The translations under genes were made by a program, and so were the position numbers. Below, in pieces: positions 53,648 through 64,000 of a stretch of DNA of 64,000 bases (position 1 is its first letter; each line of letters opens with the position of its first letter). The notes under the pieces are model-generated. The model was given only the letters and a program-made list of their open reading frames with translations. It had not been told where the DNA came from and did not search any database. Origin of the DNA: Pseudomonas violetae (GTDB taxonomy: Bacteria; Pseudomonadota; Gammaproteobacteria; Pseudomonadales; Pseudomonadaceae); contig NZ_JAKNRW010000004.1 of the NCBI RefSeq assembly GCF_023072615.1, forward strand, positions 62,001 to 126,000, written 5' to 3'.

Positions 53648-53670
53648 ACTCCTTTTAGTCAGCCGACATC
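53648..53670 (-). repeat. Left arm of inverted repeat (hcp leader copy)
   Basis: ACTCCTTTTAGTCAGCCGAC plus ATC, the reverse complement of 53961-53984 except for one extra base there. It carries the ribosome site of the decayed copy. Between the two arms (53671-53960) about 290 bp hold no convincing gene; probably back-to-back leaders. Confidence 0.85.
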
Positions 53671-53960
53671 CTATTAGGGGATTGGGGAGCAATGGAACCA
53701 AAAACCAACGTAAGCCTGCCACCGCCGCTCAGTGCCCCCTTACCAGGCAACCGGCTCAATAGAACAATTGCACATCTCGGCTTCGGTCAACGGGGGAGCA
53801 GCGGAACAGAAAGTGCACTTAAGCTCGGATATTCTGGTTTCGCTACCTGCCCGCAGACTTACCTGTCCAGGTCTTTTACCGAGTCGCCGGACCTAATCGC
53901 GACATATTTCGTATGTCTTTTCAGAAATGCCCTACATCCTGCCTGAAACCCTTGTAATAC

Positions 53961-53984
53961 GATGTCCGGCTGACTAAAAGGAGT
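53961..53984 (+). repeat. Right arm of inverted repeat (hcp leader)
   Basis: GATGTCCGGCTGACTAAAAG then GAGT, mirror of 53648-53670. It includes the AAGGAG ribosome site of the intact hcp gene 7 bases further on. Confidence 0.85.
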
Positions 53985-53991
53985 GTCACGT

Positions 53992-54477
53992 ATGGCTAAC
54001 CACGGTTACATGACGATCACCGGCAAGGCTCAAGGACTGATTTCAGCGGGTTGTTCAACCCAAGACTCTATTGGAAACAAGTGTCAGACAGCGCGTACCG
54101 ACGAAATCATGGTGCTGTCTTACAGCCACAATATGGCCAATGTCGGAAATATTAATAAACCAACACATCATCCAGTTATCATAACCAAAAACGTTGATAA
54201 ATCCTCGCCGCTCCTGGCTCAAGCGCTCTCAAGTAGAGAAGAAATAAACTGCACCATCAGTTTTTTCCGCGTGTCTTCCTTTGGCATGCAGGAGAAATTC
54301 TATTCTATCTCGATCAATGGTGGAATTATTGCTGACCTGGCACTCGAAATGCCTCACGCTATTTTGCAGCACGACGCCGAACCGCAAGAACATGTCGCCA
54401 TCCGTTACCGAGATATCACTTGGACCCACCACTCTGCTGGCACCAGCGGATATAGTACGTGGGGAAATAACGAATGA
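53992..54477 (+). CDS. hcp: Hcp1-family type VI secretion tube protein (orphan)
   Basis: 161 residues. The N-terminus ANHGYMTITGKAQGLISAG and the CSTQDSIGNKCQTARTDEI stretch are characteristic of the Hcp1/TssD group; HHPVIITKNVDKSSPLLAQA and ITWTHHSAGTSGYSTWG also fit. Hcp rings form the tube of the type VI secretion system and can carry small effectors in their lumen. No other T6SS gene is nearby, so it must serve a system encoded elsewhere. AAGGAG lies upstream of the ATG. The stop overlaps the next reading frame (ATGA). Confidence 0.92.
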   Translation: MANHGYMTITGKAQGLISAGCSTQDSIGNKCQTARTDEIMVLSYSHNMANVGNINKPTHHPVIITKNVDKSSPLLAQALSSREEINCTISFFRVSSFGMQEKFYSISINGGIIADLALEMPHAILQHDAEPQEHVAIRYRDITWTHHSAGTSGYSTWGNNE

Positions 54478-54521
54478 AACCAACAAGCGAAAGTTGCATG
54501 CCTGGTAGCTGTGACTAATGG

Positions 54522-55196
54522 ATGGTCAGTGACGCCGCTAGAAAACTTGGAAGTCAAGCCAGCACATTAGGGGCTAGACACATCAGAGACGGCACGCTGC
54601 GCTTGCAATTCAACCGCGAAGTTGCTTATTACGCGAGAAGCATTGTTAATGATGTCGAGCAGGGTAAAAAAAGCCCTGAGCAGGGTCTAAATGACCTCAG
54701 GAACGAACAGAACAGCCTGCTGAGCCAGTCACTAGAGGTGGCTCAAAAAGGCGTGGGAGCAATCGCCGGAGCCCTTCAATTCGCAGCAGGTGCTGGGATA
54801 TGCTACGGATCAGCCGGTACGCTGTGCCTTTTCGCTAGGGCCCCTCTGATGGCTCATGGGGCCAACAATGCGTATGAAAACGGGCGAAACTTGTGGGAAG
54901 GTCGCTCAGATATACAGGGGCCTGTTAGGAAGGGTTACCAAGAGGCTGCAAAAATGATGGGCGGAGGAGCCTTTGAAGGGGATATGGCTTATGGATCCGT
55001 TGACTTGGGGCTTTCCGCATACGGTGTTGGCAGACTGATATTAAAACCAGATGCGTGGCGTTTATTTAGATATGTGCGCACTGATTATGTTCGCGGATAT
55101 GAAAATTCAACCAAGGCTGCATTAACATTTGAAGTTGTTTCCGATACTGCAACAGTAAGCTCCATGTATCTGGAGGCCAAAAGCCGTGACAAGTAA
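54522..55196 (+). CDS. DUF4225 protein, candidate Hcp-delivered effector with early in-frame stop
   Basis: 224 residues from the ATG at 54522. The N-terminal half is helical (FNREVAYYARSIVNDVEQGK). A hydrophobic glycine/alanine-rich centre (GVGAIAGALQFAAGAGICYG, then FARAPLMAHGAN) suggests membrane insertion. The C-terminal part has GDMAYGSVDLGLSAYG and EVVSDTATVSSMY. I place it in DUF4225, proteins often found after hcp; toxin activity is inferred. An in-frame ATG at 54474 overlaps the hcp stop, but a TAA at 54516 cuts it after 14 codons; 54522 may be a restart 3 bases after that stop. No good ribosome site precedes 54522. Overlaps the next gene. Confidence 0.78.
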   Translation: MVSDAARKLGSQASTLGARHIRDGTLRLQFNREVAYYARSIVNDVEQGKKSPEQGLNDLRNEQNSLLSQSLEVAQKGVGAIAGALQFAAGAGICYGSAGTLCLFARAPLMAHGANNAYENGRNLWEGRSDIQGPVRKGYQEAAKMMGGGAFEGDMAYGSVDLGLSAYGVGRLILKPDAWRLFRYVRTDYVRGYENSTKAALTFEVVSDTATVSSMYLEAKSRDK

Positions 55197-55509
55197 CCCA
55201 TTACTTATAGCCGCATTATATTCACTTATATCTCTGGCAGCCTTCTTGGCTTTCTACTCGATCTCAAGAAGAATTTCAGGGGACAGCCTTACGCATGGGA
55301 GGTTTTGGTTTTTTTTTACATTGCTTATACTTTGGGGGGCAAATCAACTCAGCGTAGCTCGCTATGGTTATATTTTTTTATATCTACCATCCAAAGATGT
55401 TTTTGGAAGTGATTATATAATTCGATGGATCGCTTTCATAAGTGCCCTGCTTCAAACGTTTTGTCTCCCGACTAAAGACAATCCAAGACGCTGGTTTTCA
55501 CGAAAGTAA
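55186..55509 (+). CDS. Small three-helix membrane protein, likely immunity protein
   Basis: 107 residues from the GTG at 55186, overlapping the effector stop by 11 bases. Three hydrophobic helices (LIAALYSLISLAAFLAFYSI, FWFFFTLLILWGANQLSV, YIIRWIAFISALLQTFC) and a basic C-terminus. No family recognised. A membrane protein directly coupled to a candidate membrane-active effector fits a cognate immunity protein. The Tn3 fragment begins immediately after its stop. Confidence 0.7.
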   Translation: MTSNPLLIAALYSLISLAAFLAFYSISRRISGDSLTHGRFWFFFTLLILWGANQLSVARYGYIFLYLPSKDVFGSDYIIRWIAFISALLQTFCLPTKDNPRRWFSRK

Positions 55510-55511
55510 AC

Positions 55512-56320
55512 CAGTTCCAGTTGGCTCTGCGCAGCCACCAAAATGGCATTGGCTGCTGACAGGGTCTCGTCACGGAGATAGTTCTGGCTCACCCAGGACA
55601 GCCGGTCACGGCGCAGCGCTTGGTTGTCGTTGCGGATCAATGGCTCCAGGCCGATGTTGCAGGCCCCCCCCAAAAAAGCACCGCACACAGGCTTGTCACC
55701 AGGTTATCACCTCGTGCATTGCGTTCGGACACATGAATGAAGGCTTCGGAGAATCCTGTACGGGCAGCGATTTCCAATAAAATTTCCGGCAGATCGACAC
55801 GCGGCATCAGGTCGGCCACGGCAGCACGCAGTTGCAGCAGCGAGTTCGGTTCCTCCAGCTTGTCCAGTGCCCCGAGGGACAGCTCGGTTTTTCCCTCCGC
55901 GTTTTCGCTTAACTGGATCGCAGGATTGTCGGGCAGGCGGGTGGCGACTGCCTGCCAAGTCGCATCCAGCTCGGCAGACAAGGCATCCAAGGTCGTTTTT
56001 GCGTCGATGGTCAAGCCCTGTGAGCGACAGATGATCGGTCGTGCCGACAGCCATTTTGCACCATCGAGCAGACCTATACGCGGGTCGGCATAGCGCCAAC
56101 TGGGTGAAACAAAGACATCGCGGCGGCTTAGGGCTGTGCGCAGTGCATCGAGCGTGCAGAATACATAGGCGCCCATGTCGAGGGAGCCATCTTCGCGGGT
56201 GATGTGCCTCTGCCAAGCCTTGGCCACGATCTCCTGCGGCGCATCATCCTCCAGCTTCCTACGAGGCAGGTTCAGTTGCAACCAGTCCAGACTAGCCGCT
56301 ACTCCCTTGCCAGCCGGACT
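55512..56320 (-). pseudogene. Tn3-family transposase middle fragment, frameshifted
   Basis: On the minus strand the first part reads Tn3 TnpA text from about 56320: RRKLEDDAPQEIVAKAWQRH, RRDVFVSPSWRYADPRIG, RLPDNPAIQLSENAEGKTEL, MPRVDLPEILLEIAARTGF and HVSERNARGDNLVTSLCAVL. The frame shifts near a C- and A-rich run at 55660-55680, then continues as EPLIRNDNQALRRDRLSWVS, NYLRDETLSAANAILVAAQ. It stops at 55520, before the catalytic core. Roughly residues 450-700 of the family are present. The first part of the long frame (56320-56617) is not clearly Tn3 and may be an upstream remnant. Confidence 0.82.
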
Positions 56321-56529
56321 GAAGCCGAAGCGACAATTCTGGCGACTCACAGCAAGAGCTTGAGCATCTGCCGACGACTTGGGCCAGGAGTCAGAGCGTC
56401 CAGCCAGATCCTTGAAGCCTGCGAAGCTAAATTCTTCCCCTAGGATTTGCGGATCTCCATTTCTGAGCCTGACCAAAAGGTTCGCGGGAGAAATTTCTGC
56501 GCCTGCATTTCCAGGAAATCCGCAAAAAC

Positions 56530-56830
56530 TCTGGATTAAGCCCTGTGAATAACTGCCACTAAGGGCAGTTGATAACAGGGCGCAAAAAATGAACATAACC
56601 GCCCCTGTGGATAACAACCCCTTTCATCCACAGGCTTAAACCGGTTATCCAAGGGCCTTATTGGCACATGAACACAGGGTTTTTAAACGCTGTACACATT
56701 GTAGAATAAGGCCTGTAGAGATCTATCCACAGAAAAGTGCCTCAGTAGAAATAAACATAAAAACAAAGATTTAATAAATTTCTCTCTTTTTAATTTCTAT
56801 AACCCCGACTTCTCCACAGCTGGTTAAATT
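56530..56830. other. Origin-like region upstream of mnmG (second DnaA-box cluster)
   Basis: One perfect DnaA box (TGTGGATAA at 56606) and several one-mismatch boxes: TGTGAATAA 56544, TCATCCACA 56624, CTATCCACA 56723 and TTCTCCACA 56810. A strongly AT-rich tract follows (56745-56800). The layout resembles oriC at 48 kb. Pseudomonads were reported to have a second autonomously replicating region near this locus (from memory). It also must hold the mnmG promoter. Confidence 0.6.
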
Positions 56831-56944
56831 TTGTGCAAAGGGTTCTTTAGGAAGGGCGAAGTCCCTATACTTGTCGACCAGGTCCAGAAACCTGAGCTCA
56901 AACCATTCCTGATTACCCAACTGAAAGCAGGCACGAGGTGCGTG

Positions 56945-58843
56945 GTGGATTTCCCTTCCCGTTTTGAAGTGATCGTCATCGGCGGCGGTCATGCCGGTAC
57001 CGAGGCAGCACTGGCCTCAGCACGTATGGGGGCAAAAACCCTGTTGCTGACGCATAACGTGGAAACCCTTGGTGCCATGAGTTGCAACCCTGCTATTGGC
57101 GGCATTGGCAAAAGTCACCTGGTCAAGGAAATCGACGCCCTCGGCGGTGCGATGGCCATGGCTACCGACAAAGGCGGAATCCAGTTTCGCGTGTTGAACA
57201 GCCGCAAAGGCCCGGCCGTGCGTGCAACTCGCGCTCAAGCAGACCGGGTTCTGTACAAGGCAGCTGTCCGCGAAATCCTGGAAAACCAGCCGAACCTGTG
57301 GATATTTCAACAAGCGGCCGATGACGTGATCGTCGAGCAGGATCAGGTGCGTGGTGTTATCACTCAAATGGGTCTGCGCTTTCTGGCAGACTCGGTGGTG
57401 TTGACCACCGGCACTTTCCTGGGTGGACTTATCCACATCGGGATGCAGAATTTTTCCGGCGGTCGTGCCGGTGATCCGCCCTCAATCGCCCTGGCTCAAC
57501 GTCTACGCGAGCTGCCGCTGCGGGTGGGGCGCCTCAAAACCGGAACGCCGCCGCGCATCGACAGCCGTTCGGTGGATTTTTCGCTGATGACCGAGCAAGC
57601 CGGCGATACGCCGATTCCGGTCATGTCGTTCATGGGCTCCAAGGAGCAGCACCCGCGGCAGGTGAGCTGCTGGATTACCCATACCAACGCCCGCACCCAC
57701 GAAATCATTGCCGCCAACCTTGATCGTTCGCCGATGTATTCGGATGCAGGGATGATCGAGGGCATTGGTCCGCGTTATTGCCCGTCGATCGAAGACAAGA
57801 TCCATCGCTTTGCCGACAAGGAAAGCCATCAGGTCTTCATCGAGCCCGAAGGCTTGACCACCAATGAGCTGTATCCCAACGGGATTTCCACTTCGTTGCC
57901 GTTCGACGTGCAGTTGCAGATCGTGCAATCGATCCGCGGCATGGAGAATGCGCACATTGTTCGCCCAGGCTATGCGATCGAATACGACTACTTCGATCCC
58001 CGCGACCTGAAGTACAGCCTGGAAACCAAAGTGATCGCCGGTCTGTTTTTTGCCGGCCAAATCAACGGCACCACCGGTTACGAAGAAGCCGGCGCTCAGG
58101 GTTTGCTGGCTGGCGCGAACGCCGCTCTGCGTGCGCAGGGCAAAGATGCCTGGTGCCCACGCCGCGACGAGGCGTACATCGGAGTACTGGTCGACGACCT
58201 GATTACCCTGGGTACCCAGGAGCCGTACCGGATGTTTACCTCCCGTGCGGAGTACCGCCTGATCCTGCGGGAAGACAATGCGGACCTGCGTCTGACCGAA
58301 AAAGGTCGCGAGCTGGGCCTAGTCGATGACGCCCGTTGGGCGGCGTTCTGCACCAAGCGCGACAGCATTGCACTGGAAGAACAACGGTTGAAAAGCACCT
58401 GGGTGCGCCCGGGCACTCAGCAGGGCGATGCCATTTCTGAAAAATTCGGTACCCCGCTGACTCACGAATACAATTTGCTCAACCTGCTGAGCCGTCCGGA
58501 AATCGACTACGCTGGTCTGATCGCCGTGACCGGTGGGGGCGCAGAAGATCCACAGGTTGCCGAGCAGGTCGAAATCAAGACCAAGTACGCCGGATACATT
58601 GATCGCCAGCAGGACGAAATCGCTCGTTTGCGGGCCAGCGAAGACACCAAATTGCCTGTGGATATCGATTACACGAATATTTCCGGTCTCTCCAAGGAGA
58701 TCCAGAGCAAGCTCGGCGCGACCCGTCCCGAAACACTAGGCCAGGCGTCGCGTATCCCGGGCGTTACTCCGGCAGCCATTTCGCTGCTAATGATTCATTT
58801 GAAAAAACGCGGCGCGGGCCGTCAGTTGGAGCAAAGCGCTTGA
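56945..58843 (+). CDS. mnmG: tRNA uridine-5-carboxymethylaminomethyl enzyme MnmG
   Basis: 632 residues; FAD-dependent partner of MnmE in U34 modification. Seen: FAD motif [51 protein letters not shown] and the C-terminal [16 protein letters not shown]. Start is GTG at 56945, giving the standard [15 protein letters not shown]; the AGG upstream is close. It overlaps rsmG by 4 bp. Confidence 0.96.
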   Translation: MDFPSRFEVIVIGGGHAGTEAALASARMGAKTLLLTHNVETLGAMSCNPAIGGIGKSHLVKEIDALGGAMAMATDKGGIQFRVLNSRKGPAVRATRAQADRVLYKAAVREILENQPNLWIFQQAADDVIVEQDQVRGVITQMGLRFLADSVVLTTGTFLGGLIHIGMQNFSGGRAGDPPSIALAQRLRELPLRVGRLKTGTPPRIDSRSVDFSLMTEQAGDTPIPVMSFMGSKEQHPRQVSCWITHTNARTHEIIAANLDRSPMYSDAGMIEGIGPRYCPSIEDKIHRFADKESHQVFIEPEGLTTNELYPNGISTSLPFDVQLQIVQSIRGMENAHIVRPGYAIEYDYFDPRDLKYSLETKVIAGLFFAGQINGTTGYEEAGAQGLLAGANAALRAQGKDAWCPRRDEAYIGVLVDDLITLGTQEPYRMFTSRAEYRLILREDNADLRLTEKGRELGLVDDARWAAFCTKRDSIALEEQRLKSTWVRPGTQQGDAISEKFGTPLTHEYNLLNLLSRPEIDYAGLIAVTGGGAEDPQVAEQVEIKTKYAGYIDRQQDEIARLRASEDTKLPVDIDYTNISGLSKEIQSKLGATRPETLGQASRIPGVTPAAISLLMIHLKKRGAGRQLEQSA

Positions 58844-59484
58844 GTTCGTTGGTCACCTCGCAACACGCCGAAGAGTTATCCACAGGTGCTCGCCAGCTCG
58901 GTGTCACACTGACCGACACCCAGCACGCACAGCTGCTGGGTTATCTGGCCCTGTTGATAAAATGGAACAAGGCCTACAACCTGACCGCAGTCCGTGATCC
59001 GGATGAAATGGTTTCCCGTCACCTGCTCGACAGTTTGAGCGTGATGTCTTTCGTGGAGGACGGTCGCTGGCTCGATGTAGGCAGCGGCGGTGGCATGCCC
59101 GGTATACCTTTGGCCATCCTGTATCCACAGTCACAAGTGACCTGCCTGGACAGCAATGGCAAGAAAACCCGGTTTCTGACTCAGGTCAAACTCGAGCTGA
59201 AACTGGACAACCTGCAAGTTATCCACAGTCGCGTCGAAGCTTTCCAGCCTGCCGAGCCATTCAACGGGATCATCTCCCGGGCGTTTAGCAGCATGGAAAA
59301 TTTCAGCAACTGGACTCGCCACCTTGGCGATAGCGACACGCGTTGGCTGGCAATGAAGGGCGTTCATCCGGCCGATGAGCTGGTAGCATTGCCGGCAGAC
59401 TTCCACCTCGATAGCGAACACGCCCTGGCCGTACCTGGTTGCCAAGGCCAACGCCATCTGCTGATACTGCGCCGCACGGCATGA
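58840..59484 (+). CDS. rsmG: 16S rRNA m7G527 methyltransferase RsmG
   Basis: 214 residues. SAM-binding motif [40 protein letters not shown] and [10 protein letters not shown]. It methylates G527 of 16S rRNA; loss gives low-level streptomycin resistance in many bacteria. The start is TTG at 58840, overlapping the mnmG stop. It contains two perfect TTATCCACA boxes (58876, 59219). Confidence 0.95.
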   Translation: MSSLVTSQHAEELSTGARQLGVTLTDTQHAQLLGYLALLIKWNKAYNLTAVRDPDEMVSRHLLDSLSVMSFVEDGRWLDVGSGGGMPGIPLAILYPQSQVTCLDSNGKKTRFLTQVKLELKLDNLQVIHSRVEAFQPAEPFNGIISRAFSSMENFSNWTRHLGDSDTRWLAMKGVHPADELVALPADFHLDSEHALAVPGCQGQRHLLILRRTA

Positions 59485-59502
59485 TTGGGAACAAAAGCAA
59501 GA

Positions 59503-60300
59503 ATGGCTAAGGTATTCGCGATTGCGAACCAGAAAGGTGGTGTGGGTAAAACCACCACCTGCATCAACCTCGCAGCATCCCTGGTCGCTACCAAGCGTCG
59601 GGTGCTGTTGATCGACCTTGATCCACAGGGCAACGCCACCATGGGTAGCGGTGTGGATAAGCACGGCCTGGAAAATTCGGTCTACGACCTGCTGATCGGT
59701 GAATGTGACTTGGCCCAGGCCATGCACTACTCCGAGCACGGTGGTTATCAGCTACTGCCGGCTAACCGCGACCTGACTGCGGCCGAAGTGGTGTTGTTGG
59801 AAATGCAGATGAAGGAGAGTCGTCTGCGCAGCGCGCTGGCGCCGATCCGCGAGAACTACGACTACATTTTGATCGACTGCCCTCCTTCGCTGTCGATGCT
59901 TACGCTCAATGCACTGGTTGCCGCCGATGGGGTAATTATCCCCATGCAGTGTGAGTACTTCGCACTCGAAGGCCTGAGCGACCTTGTGGATAACATCAAG
60001 CGCATCGCCGAGCTGCTCAATCCTAACCTCAAAGTCGAAGGCCTGCTGCGGACCATGTATGACCCGCGACTGAGCCTGATGAACGACGTGTCGGCACAGC
60101 TCAAGGAACATTTTGGCGATCAGCTTTACGACACGGTCATTCCGCGCAACATCCGCTTGGCTGAAGCGCCGAGCTACGGCATGCCAGCGCTGGCGTACGA
60201 CAAATCATCGCGGGGCGCCATTGCCTACCTGGCTTTGGCTGGCGAAATGGTTCGCCGCCAACGTAAAAATTCACGTATAGCCGCTGCTCAGGCAACTTAA
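59503..60300 (+). CDS. parA: Chromosome partitioning ATPase ParA (Soj)
   Basis: 265 residues, chromosomal type with no N-terminal HTH. Deviant Walker A NQKGGVGKTTT, switch DLDPQGNATMG and Walker B ILIDCPPS. It moves ParB-parS complexes over the nucleoid. Two DnaA boxes lie in the coding sequence (59652, 59985). parB follows 9 bp later. Confidence 0.96.
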   Translation: MAKVFAIANQKGGVGKTTTCINLAASLVATKRRVLLIDLDPQGNATMGSGVDKHGLENSVYDLLIGECDLAQAMHYSEHGGYQLLPANRDLTAAEVVLLEMQMKESRLRSALAPIRENYDYILIDCPPSLSMLTLNALVAADGVIIPMQCEYFALEGLSDLVDNIKRIAELLNPNLKVEGLLRTMYDPRLSLMNDVSAQLKEHFGDQLYDTVIPRNIRLAEAPSYGMPALAYDKSSRGAIAYLALAGEMVRRQRKNSRIAAAQAT

Positions 60301-60309
60301 GGAATCCCC

Positions 60310-61182
60310 ATGGCCGTCAAGAAACGAGGTCTCGGACGTGGACTGGATGCACTGCTGAGCGGTCCTACCGTCAGTTCGCTGGAAGAGCAGGCGGTTCAGG
60401 CTGATCAGCGCGAGCTGCAGCACCTGCCGCTGGATCTGATCCAGCGGGGTAAGTATCAGCCTAGACGGGACATGGATCCGCAGGCGCTGGAAGAGCTGGC
60501 GCAGTCGATCAAGGCCCAGGGCGTGATGCAACCGATCGTGGTGCGCCCCATCGGTGGCGGACGTTTTGAAATCATTGCTGGCGAGCGCCGCTGGCGTGCG
60601 AGCCAGCAGGCTGGCCAGGAAACCATCCCGGCAATGGTGCGCGACGTTCCGGATGAGACTGCGATCGCCATGGCGTTGATCGAGAACATTCAGCGCGAAG
60701 ACTTGAATCCGGTCGAGGAGGCGGTGGCCCTGCAGCGTTTGCAGCAGGAATTCCAGCTCACCCAGCAGCAGGTAGCAGAGGCGGTGGGTAAATCCCGCGT
60801 GACCGTAGCCAACCTGCTACGCTTGATCGCGTTGCCCGAAGTAATCAAGACCATGCTGTCCCATGGGGATCTGGAAATGGGCCACGCTCGTGCGTTGCTC
60901 GGTTTACCGGAGAATCAGCAGGTTGAAGGGGCGCGACATGTTGTCGCACGGGGGCTGACCGTGCGCCAAACCGAGGCACTGGTTCGCCAGTGGTTGAATG
61001 GCAAACCGGAGCCTGTTGAACCGGCTAAACCAGACCCGGATATCGCCCGGCTCGAGCAGCGCCTGGCCGAGCGCCTGGGCTCTGCGGTGCAGATTAGGCA
61101 CGGAAAGAAGGGGAAGGGCCAATTGGTGATTGGCTACAACTCCCTCGATGAGCTCCAGGGTGTGCTCGCACACATTCGCTGA
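60310..61182 (+). CDS. parB: Chromosome partitioning protein ParB
   Basis: 290 residues. N-terminal CTPase fold with the GERRWRAS motif and LIENIQREDLNPVEEA, a central HTH (LTQQQVAEAVGKSRVTVANL), and a C-terminal dimerisation domain ending VLAHIR. It binds the parS sites seen in recF. Confidence 0.96.
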   Translation: MAVKKRGLGRGLDALLSGPTVSSLEEQAVQADQRELQHLPLDLIQRGKYQPRRDMDPQALEELAQSIKAQGVMQPIVVRPIGGGRFEIIAGERRWRASQQAGQETIPAMVRDVPDETAIAMALIENIQREDLNPVEEAVALQRLQQEFQLTQQQVAEAVGKSRVTVANLLRLIALPEVIKTMLSHGDLEMGHARALLGLPENQQVEGARHVVARGLTVRQTEALVRQWLNGKPEPVEPAKPDPDIARLEQRLAERLGSAVQIRHGKKGKGQLVIGYNSLDELQGVLAHIR

Positions 61183-61231
61183 AACAATTCCTTATGTAGC
61201 GTGCAGTCGGAAATCACTACCTGACAGTTGA

Positions 61232-61253
61232 ATAGGGGCAGAACCGCCCCTAT
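61232..61253 (+). terminator. Hairpin after parB
   Basis: ATAGGGGC-AGAACC-GCCCCTAT, a perfect 8-bp stem, without a T-rich tail. It could end the rsmG-parAB run weakly or act on atp expression. The atp promoter is probably around it. Confidence 0.5.
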
Positions 61254-61330
61254 ACTCTGCGCGCATTTTGTCGGCACAAATTATGCCAAGTTATTGAATT
61301 CTGGCAGCCGATCATTGGGGAGCAAAAACG

Positions 61331-62624
<1,294 letters not shown>

Positions 62625-62648
62625 GATCAGTCTCGACTGGTCTGATGT

Positions 62649-62670
62649 CCCACCCGGTCAAACGGGTGGG
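62649..62670 (+). promoter_or_regulatory. Stem-loop between atpB and atpE
   Basis: CCCACCCG-GTCAAA-CGGGTGGG, a perfect stem with no T run. It is followed by an AT-rich stretch and GGGAGGAAAG directly before atpE. It may protect the downstream message or help the high output of subunit c. Confidence 0.55.
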
Positions 62671-62742
62671 TGCCCTAACAGGGCTATGAAACGATTTGTT
62701 TTACCGCTTTAAAATCTAAAAAACCTAAACCATACGACGTAA

Positions 62743-63015
<273 letters not shown>

Positions 63016-63069
63016 TTACTCGCCTTCGAGTAATTGGTGTGATGTGCAACGAACGAGCGAGGTGTTGGC

Positions 63070-63540
63070 GTGAACATTAATGCAACCCTGATTGGCCAGT
63101 CCGTTGCGTTCTTCATTTTTGTACTGTTTTGCATGAAGTTCGTGTGGCCTCCGGTCATCGCGGCTTTGCACGAACGTCAGAAGAAGATCGCGGATGGACT
63201 GGACGCTGCCGCCCGAGCAGCTCGCGACCTGGAGCTGGCCCAAGATAAAGCGGGTCAGCAACTGCGCGAAGCGAAAGCTCAGGCAGCCGAAATCATTGAG
63301 CAAGCCAAGAAACGCGGTAACCAGATTGTTGAAGAGGCTGTTGAAAAAGCCCGTATCGACGCTGACCGTGTGAAGGTTCAGGCTCAGGCCGAGATCGAGC
63401 AGGAACTGAACAGTGTCAAAGACGCGCTGCGTGCCCAACTGGGTGCTCTGGCTGTCGGCGGCGCCGAGAAGATCCTGGGTGCCACAATCGATCAAAACGC
63501 GCACGCGGAGCTGGTAAACAAACTGGCTGCTGAAATTTAA
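63070..63540 (+). CDS. atpF: ATP synthase subunit b
   Basis: 156 residues. One N-terminal helix ([19 protein letters not shown]), then a long charged coiled coil, rich in Ala, Glu, Lys. Start is GTG at 63070, giving [11 protein letters not shown]. It is the peripheral stalk. Confidence 0.96.
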   Translation: MNINATLIGQSVAFFIFVLFCMKFVWPPVIAALHERQKKIADGLDAAARAARDLELAQDKAGQQLREAKAQAAEIIEQAKKRGNQIVEEAVEKARIDADRVKVQAQAEIEQELNSVKDALRAQLGALAVGGAEKILGATIDQNAHAELVNKLAAEI

Positions 63541-63552
63541 GCGAGGGCGATC

Positions 63553-64000
63553 ATGGCAGAATTGACCACGTTGGCCCGACCTTACGCTAAGGCAGCCTTC
63601 GAGCACGCCCAGGCCCACCAGCAACTGGCCTCTTGGTCAGCCATGCTCGGCCTGGCTGCAGCAGTGTCGCAAGACGACACTATGCAGCGCGTGCTCAAGG
63701 CCCCGCGACTGACGAGCGCAGACAAGGCCGCCACGTTTATTGACGTGTGCGGCGACAAGTTTGATGTGAAGGTGCAGAACTTCATTCACGTCGTTGCCGA
63801 AAACGACCGTCTCCCGCTGTTGCCGGAGATCGCCGCTCTGTTCGACCTGTACAAGGCCGAACAAGAGAAATCGGTAGACGTTGAAGTCACCAGTGCCTTC
63901 GCATTGAACCAAGAACAGCAAGACAAACTCGCCAAGGTTCTCAGTGCACGACTCAACCGGGAAGTGCGCCTGCAAGTTGCGGAGGATGCCGCCCTTATTG
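63553..64000 (+). CDS. atpH: ATP synthase subunit delta (cut by window end)
   Basis: 149 codons are visible ([20 protein letters not shown] at the start), the N-terminal helical domain and the start of the C-terminal part. It joins the catalytic head to the b stalk. The rest lies beyond 64000. Confidence 0.95.
   Translation, partial: MAELTTLARPYAKAAFEHAQAHQQLASWSAMLGLAAAVSQDDTMQRVLKAPRLTSADKAATFIDVCGDKFDVKVQNFIHVVAENDRLPLLPEIAALFDLYKAEQEKSVDVEVTSAFALNQEQQDKLAKVLSARLNREVRLQVAEDAALI

Noticed and set aside
53692..53946. 84-codon frame between the inverted repeat arms
   Set aside because: GGGGAG is too close to its ATG, composition is protein-unlike and it lies in the spacer expected to hold promoters.
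56320..56617. N-terminal extension of the long minus-strand frame before the Tn3 text
   Set aside because: It does not resemble the family and begins in the origin-like region; treated as joined non-coding remnant.

Overview
The window is a piece of a Pseudomonas chromosome, most probably from the P. fluorescens group, carrying the replication origin. Gene order around the origin (gmhB, plsC, gyrB, recF, dnaN, dnaA, then rpmH, rnpA, yidD, yidC, mnmE, mnmG, rsmG, parA, parB, atpI, atpB, atpE, atpF, atpH) and protein sequences fit that genus. The species call is inference from protein likeness and from Pseudomonas-type REP repeats.

Left part, 1-20 kb: the kinB/algB two-component pair faces away from a small envelope-stress-like operon (unknown membrane protein, DUF1328 protein, Ivy-like protein). 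A near-perfect sigma-54 promoter lies in the shared intergenic region. Then come the glutamate carrier gltP, an SpmA/SpmB-like fusion protein, a four-gene Mla-type lipid ABC system, a DUF5924 protein, an M16 peptidase, a Na/Pi cotransporter, TerC, a citrate transporter and two small enzymes.

Middle, 19.6-41.5 kb: a choline-sulfate module (LysR regulator, choline sulfatase, ChoX-like binding protein, SulP transporter) is followed by core genes: aroE, hemF, qor, tsaC, dprA, tsaP, def, fmt, rsmB, trkA, a TPR protein, htrB-like, tag, glyQS, gmhB and plsC.

Origin region, 41.8-64 kb: gyrB-recF-dnaN-dnaA read leftward and rpmH onward reads rightward. oriC lies between dnaA and rpmH, two parS sites lie inside recF, and parAB lie near the right end. 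At least 25 perfect TTATCCACA boxes are scattered from 19.8 to 60 kb, far above chance.

The accessory island is at 52.5-56.5 kb, between mnmE and mnmG. It holds an orphan Hcp gene, a DUF4225 effector candidate with an early in-frame stop, and an overlapping small membrane protein that is probably its immunity protein. To the left is a mirror-image, internally deleted second copy. Fragments of a Tn3-family transposase lie on both outer flanks, both pointing inward. The layout reads as a decayed head-to-head inverted duplication carried by a Tn3-type element. It ends against an AT-rich, DnaA-box-bearing region upstream of mnmG that looks like a second origin-type sequence.

No tRNA, rRNA or CRISPR array was seen.
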